From: Gammaproteobacteria bacterium
GTDB lineage: Bacteria; Pseudomonadota; Gammaproteobacteria; Pseudomonadales; JAUIET01
NCBI GenBank assembly: GCA_030429735.1
Contig: JAUIET010000006.1
Span: 62,001-126,000, forward strand
DNA length: 64,000 nt
Reading direction: 5' to 3'
Shown: piece after piece, positions 37,364 through 47,071 of the stretch
Layout of the letters: each line of letters begins with the position of its first letter
Position numbering within the stretch: the first letter of the stretch is position 1
The notes under the pieces: model-generated
The model's database searches: none
What the model saw: the letters and a program-made list of their open reading frames with translations, nothing else
Told to the model about the DNA's origin: nothing
Program-made: the position numbers and the translations under genes

Positions 37364-38164
37364 CTACTTCTTCTTTTTGCGAGTAGCTTTCTTTTTCCCG
37401 GCTGCTTTTTTCTTTGCTGGCGCCTTTTTCTTAACTACCTTTTTCTTGGCCGGCGCTTTTTTCTTAGCCGCCTTTTTCTTGGCCGGTTTCTTGGCTACCT
37501 TCTTTTTAGCCGCCTTTTTCTTGGCTGGCTTCTTGGCGGCTTTCTTCTTAGCTGGCTTTTTAGCGGCCTTCTTGGCGGCTGCAGCTTTTTTCTTCGCGGC
37601 AGCAGCGGCTTTCTTTTTCGCGGCTGCGGCCTTTTTCTTGTCTGCAGCAGCTTTACGCTTAGCTGCTGCAGCGGCGCGTTTCTTGTCGGCTGCAGCTTTT
37701 TTCTTCGCAGCAGCGGCGGCTTTCTTATCCGCAGCCTTCTGCTTCTTGGCAGCCGCTGCGGCACGCTTGGCCACTAACTTCGCCTCAAAATCAGCAACGG
37801 CTTTTTTCAATGCTGCGTCTGATTTCACCTGCACCAGTTTTTCCCTGGCAGTGGCTGCACGGGCACGAAGTGCGCGCAACTTTCCAGATGTTCTGGTTGC
37901 AGCTGCACCGGCTGATTTGGCCGCTGCTTTGTCGCCTTTGGTTTTAGACTTCGCCGCGGCTTTGCGAGCAGATGCTGCTTTACGCCGCTCCGCTTTCAAT
38001 GCACGACTCTGTGCCTTAATTTCTTTCTGTAGTTTGGCCAGCGCATCCTGCGCTTTTTTTACTGCTGGATCGACGGCCGCTTTTTTGCGTTTGGCCGGCG
38101 ACTTTTTAGCTGCTGGCTTTTTTGCTGTTGCTTTTCTCTTTACAGCTTTCTTTGCTTGAGGCAT
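37364..38164 (-). CDS. Histone H1-like Lys/Ala-rich DNA-binding protein (AlgP type)
   Basis: A 266-residue protein made almost wholly of Lys and Ala. The N-terminal part has a predicted coiled-coil region (about 30-130, AQDALAKLQKEI ... TAREKLVQ); the C-terminal half is a run of AAAKKKA, KKPAKKKA and KKAPAKKK repeats like eukaryotic histone H1 tails and Pseudomonas AlgP. It likely binds and condenses DNA. AGGAG lies before the ATG. Such repeats are prone to length change between strains. Confidence 0.85.
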   Translation of the reverse strand: MPQAKKAVKRKATAKKPAAKKSPAKRKKAAVDPAVKKAQDALAKLQKEIKAQSRALKAERRKAASARKAAAKSKTKGDKAAAKSAGAAATRTSGKLRALRARAATAREKLVQVKSDAALKKAVADFEAKLVAKRAAAAAKKQKAADKKAAAAAKKKAAADKKRAAAAAKRKAAADKKKAAAAKKKAAAAAKKKAAAAKKAAKKPAKKKAAKKPAKKKAAKKKVAKKPAKKKAAKKKAPAKKKVVKKKAPAKKKAAGKKKATRKKKK

Positions 38165-38393
38165 TTTCTTCTCCTATGAAGTTGCTAATGCGCTAACAGT
38201 AAAAACAGGCACTCGCTTGTTAATAGTGTTGGGAGAAATAATAGGCAATAAAATCGAGCATTTCACGCGCATATCAACAAACCACGCGATTATTTTTGTT
38301 TATTTTTATCATTTTGGCGTGTTTTTAAACGAAAGCGACTCTTGCACGCAAAAAATCGCAAATGCAACGACAGAAAAATTTAGTCGCAAGTAT

Positions 38394-39362
38394 TCAACTG
38401 ATTTGCAAAAAAGATTCTTCTACCAGTGTGCGCAACAGCAAAATATGCTCGTCAGAATCATTTAGGCACGGGATATAATTAAAATCCTGGCCGCCCGCTT
38501 CAATAAATATGTCACGATTCTCTTGAGAAATTTCTTCCAGCGTCTCAAGACAATCGGCAGAGAAAGCCGGGCATATCACATCAACAGCCAGCTTTTTTGC
38601 ACCAAACTCTTTAAGTGTTTCGCTGGTATATGGCTGCAACCATTCTTGCTTACCAAAACGACTTTGATAACTCAGCGTCCACTGATCCGACGATAAATTC
38701 AGTGCGTCAGCCAGCAATTGCGCTGTCGTCTCACAATGTTGCTGGTATGGATCACCTTTCGTCACGTTGATGGCGGGAATACCATGAAAGGAAAGCAACA
38801 GGTGACGTTGGGATGCATTGTCTAACCGGCTCTCTCGCACCGAACGGGCCAGCGCATCTATATAGAGAGGGTGGTTATGATAGTCCCGAATAATTTGAAT
38901 GGCCGGTAGATTTCGTTTGCGTTTCACATACGTTGCAAGCTGGTCATAAATACTGGCGGTAGTGGTTGCAGAATACTGCGGGTACAGAGGTAATACGAGA
39001 ATTTTATCAATACCCTTGCTGCGCATTGAATCGACCGCATCGGATAGAACCGGCTCGCTGTACGTCAACGCGTAGGCAACTTCGGTGCCAGTGTTCGTCA
39101 ATGCCAGCTTAAGTTTTTCGCACTGGCGTTCGGTAATCACCTTCAGTGGCGAACCCCCATCCCACCAGATCTGTTGGTACGCATGCGCAACACGCTTGCT
39201 TCGAATGGGCAGAATGATTCCGTATAAAATTGGATACCATAGAATTCTGGGTAATTCGACGACTCGTTGATCACTGAGAAAGGGCGCAAGAAACTGACGC
39301 ACAGCTTTTGCGGTAGGCGCAGAAGGCGTACCCAGGTTACAGAGAATGACGCCTTGCTTCAT
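38394..39362 (-). CDS. hemH: Ferrochelatase
   Basis: A 322-residue enzyme that inserts ferrous iron into protoporphyrin IX, the last step of haem synthesis. Motifs: GVILCNLGTPSAP at the N-terminus, the catalytic-His block LLSFHGIP, KGDPYQQHC, and SRFGKQEWLQPYT. The 229 bases between it and the histone-like gene are AT-rich and probably hold that gene's promoter. adk lies 24 bases upstream. Confidence 0.95.
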   Translation of the reverse strand: MKQGVILCNLGTPSAPTAKAVRQFLAPFLSDQRVVELPRILWYPILYGIILPIRSKRVAHAYQQIWWDGGSPLKVITERQCEKLKLALTNTGTEVAYALTYSEPVLSDAVDSMRSKGIDKILVLPLYPQYSATTTASIYDQLATYVKRKRNLPAIQIIRDYHNHPLYIDALARSVRESRLDNASQRHLLLSFHGIPAINVTKGDPYQQHCETTAQLLADALNLSSDQWTLSYQSRFGKQEWLQPYTSETLKEFGAKKLAVDVICPAFSADCLETLEEISQENRDIFIEAGGQDFNYIPCLNDSDEHILLLRTLVEESFLQIS

Positions 39363-39386
39363 CGTAAGAGTTTAATAAAGCTCTGA

Positions 39387-40034
39387 TTACGCACCCAATG
39401 ATTCGAATATCGAATCGCGTATATCATCTACAGAACCAACACCTTCGATGCGGTGGTATGTAGGCGCATCACTTGTGTTCATTTGCCTGTAAAAGTTCAC
39501 CAGGGGTTCTGTCTGCTGATGATAGACGTCCAACCGGTTCCTGACCGTGGTCTCCTGATCGTCGTCTCGCTGCACCAGTTCTTCACCCGTTTCGTCGTCT
39601 TTACCAGCAACCTTGGGTGGATTGTACGTAACATGATACACACGCCCTGAACCTTCGTGCACGCGACGCCCGCTCAAGCGCTCCACAATTGCATCATCAT
39701 CAACCGCGATTTCCACCACATGGTCTATGGACACTTTTGCAGACACAAGTGCTTCCGCTTGGGGAATAGTGCGAGGAAAGCCATCAAACAAGAAACCATT
39801 GGCGCAATCTTCTTCCGAAATGCGTTCCTTGACCAGGCCGATAATGATGTCATCAGATACGAGCTCGCCGCTATCCATTATCTTTTTTGCGGCCAGACCC
39901 ATGGGAGTACCTGCTTTTACGGCCGCTCGCAACATATCACCTGTGGATATTTGTGGTATCGAATAGCGCTCCATGATGTGCTGCGCCTGGGTTCCCTTGC
40001 CCGCTCCCGGTGGTCCTAGCAGAATAATTCGCAT
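39387..40034 (-). CDS. adk: Adenylate kinase
   Basis: A 215-residue kinase that interconverts ATP, AMP and ADP. The P-loop [11 protein letters not shown] is at the N-terminus, then STGDMLR and DGFPRT. The LID segment ([14 protein letters not shown]) has no zinc cysteines, as in E. coli. I place the start at ATG 40034 (MRIILLG), which has AGAGGA upstream; the frame extends 20 codons further without support. Confidence 0.97.
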   Translation of the reverse strand: MRIILLGPPGAGKGTQAQHIMERYSIPQISTGDMLRAAVKAGTPMGLAAKKIMDSGELVSDDIIIGLVKERISEEDCANGFLFDGFPRTIPQAEALVSAKVSIDHVVEIAVDDDAIVERLSGRRVHEGSGRVYHVTYNPPKVAGKDDETGEELVQRDDDQETTVRNRLDVYHQQTEPLVNFYRQMNTSDAPTYHRIEGVGSVDDIRDSIFESLGA

Positions 40035-40161
40035 ACTGTATCCTCTTGATTTTGCCGCGAACGGAACGATACACAGTATAGACGGGTCAAACAAGCGCCA
40101 ATATCACTCTGCAAGCCCACCGGTATGCCATTATGATAGATCTTTGTAGGAGTAACTAAGC

Positions 40162-40689
40162 GTGATATGGAAGCGATTTGCCAGGCGAACGATACCAGGA
40201 CTTGTAGTGCTGCTCACAGCGATGCTTTCCGCGTGCGCAGGTTACGATATCAGTCTGAACGACCGGCTTATCTATACGCCCAAGGCGTTATTTACCGACT
40301 TTAGTTTGGCTGACCAGGCCTTGCATGATTGCGTTAGCCAGACTGTTGAGTACCAGAAGGCAACGTCGGCGGCTCAACTTGCCACTCTTAACTGCAGTGG
40401 CGCCGGTATCGCACGCCTCACAGGACTGCAGACGTTTGGCAATATCACGCACTTAAAATTAAGCGTCAATAGCATAAGCAACCTTGATGTTCTGGCCGGC
40501 CTTACAAAATTGCAAGTGTTGCATCTGGACGAAAATCAAATTGATGATGTGTCGGTACTATCGGCACTGCCGTTGCTCGTCACCTTGAGCTTGGAAAAGA
40601 ATCCGGCAATAGATTGCACTGCGCTGGACTCTTTGAAAGCTCTCAGGCCGGCACTGAATATTGCATTTCCTGCGCATTGCGCTCATTAG
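40162..40689 (+). CDS. Leucine-rich-repeat lipoprotein
   Basis: A 175-residue protein starting at GTG 40162 behind TAGGAG. The leader ends in a lipobox (LTAMLSAC), so it should be lipid-anchored. From about residue 80 it has internalin-like 22-residue LRRs (LQTFGNITHLKLSVNSISNL, LAGLTKLQVLHLDENQI, LSALPLLVTLSLEKNP), a protein-binding fold. Its end overlaps the convergent hydrolase gene by 47 bases. Partner unknown. Confidence 0.8.
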   Translation: MIWKRFARRTIPGLVVLLTAMLSACAGYDISLNDRLIYTPKALFTDFSLADQALHDCVSQTVEYQKATSAAQLATLNCSGAGIARLTGLQTFGNITHLKLSVNSISNLDVLAGLTKLQVLHLDENQIDDVSVLSALPLLVTLSLEKNPAIDCTALDSLKALRPALNIAFPAHCAH

Positions 40690-41473
40690 CGGAAAGCACT
40701 GGCATCCACTCAGACCCTTTGTTCTGACTGGCGTAAGCGAATTCAACAGACTGTTGCCCATGAAATACGGCGGGAAGTGCTGCTTCCACCGCTTCAATAT
40801 TATTATTTTTTTCGCTGATGTGAGCAATCAATATACGTTGTAAACGCTCCAGATTGATCTGCTCCAAAAACATTGAGGCTTGCGCATTACTCAAATGCCC
40901 CCAGTCTCCACCTACGCGTGCTTTTAAACTTGCTGGGTACGGACCAAACCGTAACATGTCAACGTCATGATTGAACTCAAGTAAAAGCGCATCTACATCC
41001 TGAAAGTGTTGAGTCACATGTGGTGAAACACTGCCAACATCAGTTAGAACCCCAAACCGTTGCTCATTATTCTGAATTACGAATTGCAACGGCTCCCGTG
41101 CATCGTGTGGAACAAGCACGGGTAACACGCTCATCTCACCGACTTTTATGTGTGCGCCGCAATTTATGTAGCGAACATCAACGGATGCAAAATTCGCACC
41201 TCGCTCCTTTAACGCGGTAGCGGTACCCCAACTGGTATAAAGCGGGATATTCAGTTGTCTGCATAGCGACATAACGCCATTGCTGTGGTCACTGTGTTCA
41301 TGGGTCAGAAACACACAGTCGATATCGGAACCTGAAACATCAAGTCTAGGCAGCCGTTTTAGCAATTCAGTAGCAGAGAACCCGCAATCAATCAGTAAGG
41401 TTGCCGATGCCGTTCTGACCAGCGTAGCATTACCCTTGCTGCCGCTTCCTACACTCGCAAAGCTAAATTCCAT
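40643..41473 (-). CDS. MBL-fold metallo-hydrolase (YycJ/WalJ-like)
   Basis: A 276-residue metallo-beta-lactamase fold protein. The metal motif FLTHEHSDHSNGV (HxHxDH) is at about 57-69, with SGSKGNAT near the N-terminus, GVLTDVG and WGHLSNAQA. This pattern matches the YycJ/WalJ group of nucleases or phosphodiesterases. I chose ATG 41473 (GGAGGCAAGG upstream) over TTG 41494. It follows bamC on the same strand. Confidence 0.87.
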   Translation of the reverse strand: MEFSFASVGSGSKGNATLVRTASATLLIDCGFSATELLKRLPRLDVSGSDIDCVFLTHEHSDHSNGVMSLCRQLNIPLYTSWGTATALKERGANFASVDVRYINCGAHIKVGEMSVLPVLVPHDAREPLQFVIQNNEQRFGVLTDVGSVSPHVTQHFQDVDALLLEFNHDVDMLRFGPYPASLKARVGGDWGHLSNAQASMFLEQINLERLQRILIAHISEKNNNIEAVEAALPAVFHGQQSVEFAYASQNKGSEWMPVLSANERNAQEMQYSVPA

Positions 41474-41543
41474 GCCAGATGACCTTGCCTCCAATAGTGT
41501 TAAGAATTAACACATAATTTGCGAGATAAAATCCTGGCAAAGC

Positions 41544-42608
41544 TCAAGACAAGAAACCTTTCAAACGTTCCAGCAATTCACGCGCTCGCTTGCTGTCTAA
41601 TGACGCTTCCGTGGCCGTAGCAGAAATCTGAATAGCTACAGCCTTGTCTTTCGGTTTCACAGTGAGCAAATAGTCCTCTGCGCTGCCCTCATCTGCACTG
41701 CTGCCAAATAAGCGACCAAAAAAGCCTGGCTTTTCCTTATCCAACTCGGGCTGGTAGCTCACGTAGTAAAGGCCTTTGCTGCGATCAAGATCGGCTACAT
41801 TAAACTCCGCTTTATTAAGCGCCTGGCCAATCGAGGCCCAAGCACGATCAAACGGCAATTCCAAGGTGATGGTAGGTATGCCCTGTTCGTCGCGCCCCAA
41901 ACTGACTTTGCTAGCGGACCCGATACCCTGCGCCAACAACGACACTGAGCCACGCCCATCGGTGTTCGCAAGATACTCTGCCAATTGCCTAACCATCCAC
42001 TCCTCTCGCTCATCATTAGTGGACTCTTCAGGCCAGTCGTGTTCGGCTGGCAGATCTTCAGCGTTTGACAATTCGTATTGAAGAATATGCACCTCGCTAC
42101 TATTGCGTTGCACCCCTTGATCAATTCGATACAAATACCGCTCTCTGGACTTTGGCGCATCCTCGCTAACGCGTTGTAGCCAAGTTGTCTCCAGCAAACC
42201 CTGCGGTGCATCTTCACGCGTCAGAGGTATTCGATTCTCCACCAAAAAATTCTTGACTCGCTGCCATAGATGGCTTGGGGGAATGTCAATCAGCAGCCAT
42301 CGATCGGACGCCAGTTTTTGAATGCGAACCGTGTTTCCTGTACCGGCATTCAACAGTGGCGCGGGCCGCGGTACTTCAAAATCTTCGGCGGGTAAGTCGT
42401 TATTGCGAACTTCCGGAATCAGGAAAAGTTCATCTTGCTCATACTTGCTTAAATCCTCTGGCAACACGAGCCCGGGCAATATCTGCTCTTCAAGATAATC
42501 GTTCTTACGATCCCGAAAATAGCCATCATCACCAAACAACCAGGAACAGGCCGGTAACTGACTCGCGATCAGAACAATCAATAAAGGTCGTGTGTACGTT
42601 GTGATCAT
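41544..42608 (-). CDS. bamC: Outer membrane assembly lipoprotein BamC
   Basis: A 354-residue lipoprotein (lipobox IASQLPACSW) of the BAM complex that folds outer-membrane proteins. The N-terminal unstructured part (DYLEEQILPGLVLPEDL) and the two helix-grip domains (VRIQKLASDRWLLIDIPPS; ITLELPFDRAWASIGQAL) are seen. Its ATG overlaps the dapA stop, the usual dapA-bamC order. Confidence 0.9.
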   Translation of the reverse strand: MITTYTRPLLIVLIASQLPACSWLFGDDGYFRDRKNDYLEEQILPGLVLPEDLSKYEQDELFLIPEVRNNDLPAEDFEVPRPAPLLNAGTGNTVRIQKLASDRWLLIDIPPSHLWQRVKNFLVENRIPLTREDAPQGLLETTWLQRVSEDAPKSRERYLYRIDQGVQRNSSEVHILQYELSNAEDLPAEHDWPEESTNDEREEWMVRQLAEYLANTDGRGSVSLLAQGIGSASKVSLGRDEQGIPTITLELPFDRAWASIGQALNKAEFNVADLDRSKGLYYVSYQPELDKEKPGFFGRLFGSSADEGSAEDYLLTVKPKDKAVAIQISATATEASLDSKRARELLERLKGFLS

Positions 42609-43495
42609 GCGGGCAACAAATCCAATGCTTGCAGGGTTTCTTCCAGTGGTTTTTGATATCGTTCTGCCAACACCGTCAACGGTAAACGTATGCCGGGACC
42701 AATCTTACCCATGCGATACAGCGCCCATTTGCTCGGTATCGGATTGGATTCCAAAAACAACTGGCTGTGCAGCGCTGCAATCTCGGAGTCCAAGCGGCGC
42801 GCCGTTTCCGCATCGCCCGCAATGGCTGCTGCGCAGATTGCTGCCAATCTGCCAGGTACCACATTCGCGGTTACCGAAATGCTGCCTTTGCCACCGCTCA
42901 GCATTAATTCAACTGCGGTAGGATCATCACCGGAATACACAAGCATTCGACCACTGCAGCGTTCAATCAGTTCCGCGCCACGGGCAACGTCGCCGGTAGC
43001 GTCCTTAATACCAATAACATTGTCGATATCGGCCAGCCGCATCACCGTATCGTTGTGCATGTCACAAGCCGTGCGACCCGGCACGTTATAGAGAATTTGC
43101 GGAATCGGTACGGCATCAGCAACCGCCTTATAATGTTGGTACAAGCCTTCCTGGGTCGGCTTGTTATAGTAGGGTGTGACCAACAGACAGGCGTCAGCAC
43201 CCACTTCTTCGGCATTCCGGGTCAATTCGATGGCCTCGCTGGTGGCATTGCCTCCACTCCCGGCTATTACAGGCACTCTTCCGGCGGCGTGTTTAACCAC
43301 ACGCTCGATAACACGAGGGTGCTCATCAAAATCGATGGTTGCCGACTCACCGGTTGTACCAACGGCAACAATCGCATTGGTGCCTTGTTCAATGTGCCAG
43401 TCAACCAGTGCGTCCAGCTGAAGCCAGTCAATGTCGCCATCCGCTTGCATGGGCGTTACCAATGCAACAATGCTACCCGTAATAGAGGTGCTCAT
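42605..43495 (-). CDS. dapA: 4-hydroxy-tetrahydrodipicolinate synthase
   Basis: A 296-residue TIM-barrel lyase that condenses pyruvate with aspartate semialdehyde in lysine and diaminopimelate synthesis. Motifs: GTTGESATID, VTPYYNKPTQEGLY (catalytic Tyr), YNVPGRTACDM, and the Schiff-base Lys in VIGIKDATGD. Coupled to bamC downstream. Confidence 0.97.
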   Translation of the reverse strand: MSTSITGSIVALVTPMQADGDIDWLQLDALVDWHIEQGTNAIVAVGTTGESATIDFDEHPRVIERVVKHAAGRVPVIAGSGGNATSEAIELTRNAEEVGADACLLVTPYYNKPTQEGLYQHYKAVADAVPIPQILYNVPGRTACDMHNDTVMRLADIDNVIGIKDATGDVARGAELIERCSGRMLVYSGDDPTAVELMLSGGKGSISVTANVVPGRLAAICAAAIAGDAETARRLDSEIAALHSQLFLESNPIPSKWALYRMGKIGPGIRLPLTVLAERYQKPLEETLQALDLLPA

Positions 43496-43594
43496 ACTCT
43501 GCCTCCGATTTTTGCAGGGGCGTATGGTACTTAGGGCGGTGGGGGCTTACAAGGAAGTATTACAGGCACGATCCAATTGTTGCTGATGGATCAG

Positions 43595-43855
43595 CTAATT
43601 ATATCCAAGCAGATATTGAGCATCCTCCTCACGTGTACCCTTCTCCGGTGTCGACACTGGAAAGTCGCGAGTGGCACGAATCTCGACGTGAGATGTCATA
43701 ACTCCAGAACGCCTTGTTTGGGCAGAGGCAGCGCTCACTCGTAATGGATTGGAAACAGGTTTCGCGTGATCTTTTACTGATGGCTTATTCATGGCAAAGT
43801 GTATAAATGGCGCTCTACAGGCAACTTGCACCATTTGTTTAAAGCTGTCTATCAC
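43595..43855 (-). CDS. Possible small hypothetical protein
   Basis: This 86-codon frame (GTG start) fills part of the 371-base stretch between dapA and the DUF3806 gene. A shorter start at the ATG of MNKPSVKDHA is possible. No ribosome site, signal or family is evident. The composition (many Ser, Thr, Arg) is not clearly that of a protein. Apart from this frame the stretch holds nothing I can support. Confidence 0.25.
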   Translation of the reverse strand: MIDSFKQMVQVACRAPFIHFAMNKPSVKDHAKPVSNPLRVSAASAQTRRSGVMTSHVEIRATRDFPVSTPEKGTREEDAQYLLGYN

Positions 43856-43866
43856 CTTATGGGTAT

Positions 43867-44415
43867 ATGTTTATGATTTTACATTATTTTAGCCAAAAGT
43901 TAACTGTCCAGGCCTGGGCACTAACCGGTTTGCTGATGATGGCCGGCTCCTATAGCCTGGCAAACAGTCTTACCGCAGACTATCAGATTAAGCCGTTTGG
44001 GCCCGGAGATACGCTCTTTTTACAATCGCAGCAAAAACTCGCCCGTGAAATGATCTATGACAGCTTGCTGACTCGTTTAACTGGCGACAAGGCAAAAGAC
44101 CTTAACTTGCTGCAACAGCTGATTGATCGAAAGTCACTGCAGGCCAGCCAACGCCGCGAACTGCAGGCGCTCGGTAGCGTGCTTGGTCAATTACTAAAGA
44201 AGGAATTCCGACTGGAATGGGTTGTGTACGTAGACGAGCTTGGTCGCAGCCGCGGCCTGCAAATAGACAATACCCGCCAGGTTATTTTTCCACTGACAAT
44301 GATTTCGCGACGTATGGAAGCAGATGCTCGGGTTGATGTGCGAAGAATCTATCAGAAGGCCAGTGACATCATTCGTTATACGCGGGCTAACCGGCCACTT
44401 TACAACGACGATTAA
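43867..44415 (+). CDS. DUF3806-like exported protein
   Basis: A 182-residue protein with a signal peptide or anchor (LTGLLMMAGSYSLAN). The body has LQALGSVLGQLLKKEFRLEWVVYVDELGRSRGL and VIFPLTMISRRMEADARVDVRRIYQ in consecutive parts, the pattern of DUF3806. No function is known for the family. It converges on the DUF1631 gene with 20 bases between. Confidence 0.72.
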   Translation: MFMILHYFSQKLTVQAWALTGLLMMAGSYSLANSLTADYQIKPFGPGDTLFLQSQQKLAREMIYDSLLTRLTGDKAKDLNLLQQLIDRKSLQASQRRELQALGSVLGQLLKKEFRLEWVVYVDELGRSRGLQIDNTRQVIFPLTMISRRMEADARVDVRRIYQKASDIIRYTRANRPLYNDD

Positions 44416-44435
44416 ACCGGGGCGCTAAAAGACCA

Positions 44436-46868
44436 CTAAGCAGAGGTCTGCATGTTATTAACCATGCGTTTGAACATGCGTTCCATAAAGGACTCGTTGT
44501 TGATATTGATCACCCGAATATGTCCGCGATGTACGTTGCGGGTCAGGTTATTCAAAGTTTCTACCAGTACTTTCACGCCCGCCTGATTAACGAACATATA
44601 GTTGTCACTCATAGAGCTGTACCAGGCCAACTTCAGTTTCTTCTCAACGCTGCCGTCTCCCTGCAACCATTCGAACCAGGTTCCGTAGGCGACGGCTTTC
44701 AACTGTTCACGCAGCTCTTTTTCTTGATCATCAAGATCATCGGCCAACTGGCTGACTTCAAACTCCAGATTGATATCAGCTTCCAGGCCTTCATCAACCT
44801 CTGGAGCGCCAATATCAATGCCGGGGTTGATAACTTTTTCTTTCTGCTCTTCGCGGTTTACATGCTTGGCGCGCCATTCATCTTCAGGGCGAACTTCACT
44901 CGCCTTCTTGATAAGCGCGAACATGTTTTCTACATCTTGTTCAGCGTAACCCAGATCCAGAATGTCAGCGCGCAATTGTGCGTCTATCTGCACAATCGCG
45001 GATTGCGCAGAATCAGCACCACTTTCATTGCGCAATTCCGCTTCAACATCGGCGCTGGACAGTTCGTTGTCTCCGGTCAATAACGCGGCGTGCACGCGAA
45101 CAAAAGCCTGGTTAAGCATCAATACGGCTTTCTTCCAAATCTCGGATTCTGCGCCAAAACGTAAATAAACAAATACCAGGAAATCTACCCATGTTTGTTC
45201 AAGAATATCGCAGGCTGCGACGGGAATATTTTTAGCTTCCGCGCGGCGATTGAACAGTTCCTGCGCCTTCTTGCGAGCAACTTCTATCTTATCCAGACCC
45301 TCTTCGGCCTGTGAGCTGCGTTTCTCAGCAAGCTGAACGCGTTTCTGCAAGCGTTCACTGAAATGCGCAAAATCTTCTCTTAGCTGTTCAATAAAGTCTA
45401 TGTCGTCATCAAAATCATCGATAGTTCGATGCACAACCTGATAAATCTTGTCGTAGACACGGAATTTATCTTCAGTTTCCGTAACCCAGTAGGCGCCGGC
45501 TTCGGCCAATTCATTAAGAAGCAAACGGGCCGGATGATCTGCCTCCTGCATAAAGGCGCGATCAATCAGTGCGATTTTGAGAAAGGGTGTATGCAGGTGG
45601 CTGAGCAAGGCTTTGACCTTAGAACAGAGAGTTTCCTCCTGCAGAATCTGGTTGAAAATCGTACCTACCAGATCTATCGTGCCTGCATCTGCAGCCGGAA
45701 CTTTTTTATCTTGTTCGGTTTCAGCCGTGTAATCGGCCAAACCTTCAACGAATTCCTTTTGAAACTCCACTACCGATGGTGCGGTCACAACTCCCCCTTC
45801 AAGTTGGTACTTTCTTGCTTCCTGCAAATTATTCAGAACCGATACGTAATCAGCGCTGGAAAACTGCTCACTAACTGCGGCATTGGCACTGAATAAAGCA
45901 CCAAGCGGCACTCCCGCACCGGTAATACCAGTGGTGGAGATGGCAAGGTTTTGCAATTGCCATTTGATAATCGCATCGAGCAGCTGTTGTTCAGCGCGCA
46001 TCGATTCCTGCCAATGTGGTGGAATCAAGCTGGCGCGTTCTTGCGCCGCCTGGGCTTGCGCCTCAACATTCTCCGATTCGTCAAAGACCTCACTGTTAGC
46101 GGAAGGGCCCGATTCTATTTTTTTCTTACCGGCGCTTGCCATGTTGTATTTCAGATCGGGCAGGATTCCTTTTTCTGCTAACAGGCTGTTGCTGTCTTTG
46201 AGGAACTTATCCATATGCTCAAGCACAGATTCATTGAACTGCGCGTAGACACTGGTTTTTGCTTTCTCTGTAATATCAAATTGAGTAATCGCCACTTGCA
46301 GTGCTTTTGCCAGTGCGATCGGTCCCAGCGGGTTGTCCTTGTCTTCGTCAGTACGACCACCGCATAAAACAGCAAGTCGTTGATTCAGCGCCCACAAGGA
46401 TTGTGCACAGGCCGACTCAACACGAGAGGCAAGGATCGAGATTGCGAGGTCGTCTTCCCACTCGGCTTGATCAACCAATTCAAGACTATCAAAGTCGATC
46501 TCTTTAGTTTTCTTACCTTGCTTGTGCGAGCCGGCGGAAGGTTTCTTTTCAAAGAACCGGTCATAATTTTGAGCAAACTCGGTCCATACACCTTTCAATA
46601 CTGCGGCTCTGTCCTCGCGCAGCAAGGTCATGGCTTCCAGAAATTGTGCCTGGTCAGAGTTGGACGCAGATTTGTTGGCTTGCTCAAATAGGGCAGCATC
46701 TAGATCTGCCAACATGCTGTCAAAACGCCCGTGCAGAAACTCAAGACTGTTTTCTTTCAGATCTTTACGCACCTGCGCGCGCGACACTTTCTTCGCGCTG
46801 TTGAAACCAGAGCGTTTCGCATTGCGTTGCCGTCGAGAGGCATTATTGCTAGCGGGTTGGGGAGCCAT
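44436..46868 (-). CDS. DUF1631 family protein
   Basis: An 810-residue soluble protein of DUF1631, large and mostly helical. A basic N-terminus is followed by KENSLEFLHGRFDSMLADLD; the middle has LLNELAEAGAYWVTE and LREDFAHFSERLQKRVQLAEK (coiled coil); the C-terminus has GTWFEWLQGDG and KLAWYSSMSDNYMFVN, the latter shared with PilZ-linked DUF1631 proteins. The function is unknown. No good ribosome site precedes the ATG. Confidence 0.85.
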   Translation of the reverse strand: MAPQPASNNASRRQRNAKRSGFNSAKKVSRAQVRKDLKENSLEFLHGRFDSMLADLDAALFEQANKSASNSDQAQFLEAMTLLREDRAAVLKGVWTEFAQNYDRFFEKKPSAGSHKQGKKTKEIDFDSLELVDQAEWEDDLAISILASRVESACAQSLWALNQRLAVLCGGRTDEDKDNPLGPIALAKALQVAITQFDITEKAKTSVYAQFNESVLEHMDKFLKDSNSLLAEKGILPDLKYNMASAGKKKIESGPSANSEVFDESENVEAQAQAAQERASLIPPHWQESMRAEQQLLDAIIKWQLQNLAISTTGITGAGVPLGALFSANAAVSEQFSSADYVSVLNNLQEARKYQLEGGVVTAPSVVEFQKEFVEGLADYTAETEQDKKVPAADAGTIDLVGTIFNQILQEETLCSKVKALLSHLHTPFLKIALIDRAFMQEADHPARLLLNELAEAGAYWVTETEDKFRVYDKIYQVVHRTIDDFDDDIDFIEQLREDFAHFSERLQKRVQLAEKRSSQAEEGLDKIEVARKKAQELFNRRAEAKNIPVAACDILEQTWVDFLVFVYLRFGAESEIWKKAVLMLNQAFVRVHAALLTGDNELSSADVEAELRNESGADSAQSAIVQIDAQLRADILDLGYAEQDVENMFALIKKASEVRPEDEWRAKHVNREEQKEKVINPGIDIGAPEVDEGLEADINLEFEVSQLADDLDDQEKELREQLKAVAYGTWFEWLQGDGSVEKKLKLAWYSSMSDNYMFVNQAGVKVLVETLNNLTRNVHRGHIRVININNESFMERMFKRMVNNMQTSA

Positions 46869-46990
46869 CCGGAGGTCTCGGTATTGTTATGTCAGCCGTG
46901 GAGTTGCAAGTCCATACACTAAGCCTAGCCCATTGTGGGAAATGTGCTCGATAAATGCGGGCTGCGGAACGTAAAATATAAGGTGGAAAG

Positions 46991-47068
46991 ATGCCTCTAA
47001 AGATTGCGCCAACTGGTCAACGCAGCGCAGTCGAAAGGCTAAAACGGTTTTACTTGTTTGAATTTTGA
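46991..47068 (+). CDS. Possible 25-residue basic peptide
   Basis: An ATG with AAGGTGG just upstream opens a 25-codon frame (MPLKIAPTGQRSAVERLKRF, then YLFEF) that stops three bases before the inverted-repeat element. The rest of 46869-47071 shows nothing else. It may be chance or a remnant of a larger gene. Confidence 0.2.
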   Translation: MPLKIAPTGQRSAVERLKRFYLFEF

Positions 47069-47071
47069 GCG

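Noticed and set aside
37377-38159. 260-codon frame on the plus strand
   Set aside because: It is the exact antisense of the Lys/Ala-rich gene; a Phe/Ala-rich translation is what the complement of AAG/GCN repeats gives. The minus strand has the ribosome site and a normal histone-like product.
43055-45083. Long frames opposite dapA and the DUF1631 gene
   Set aside because: They lie fully antisense to clear genes on the minus strand and show no family features.
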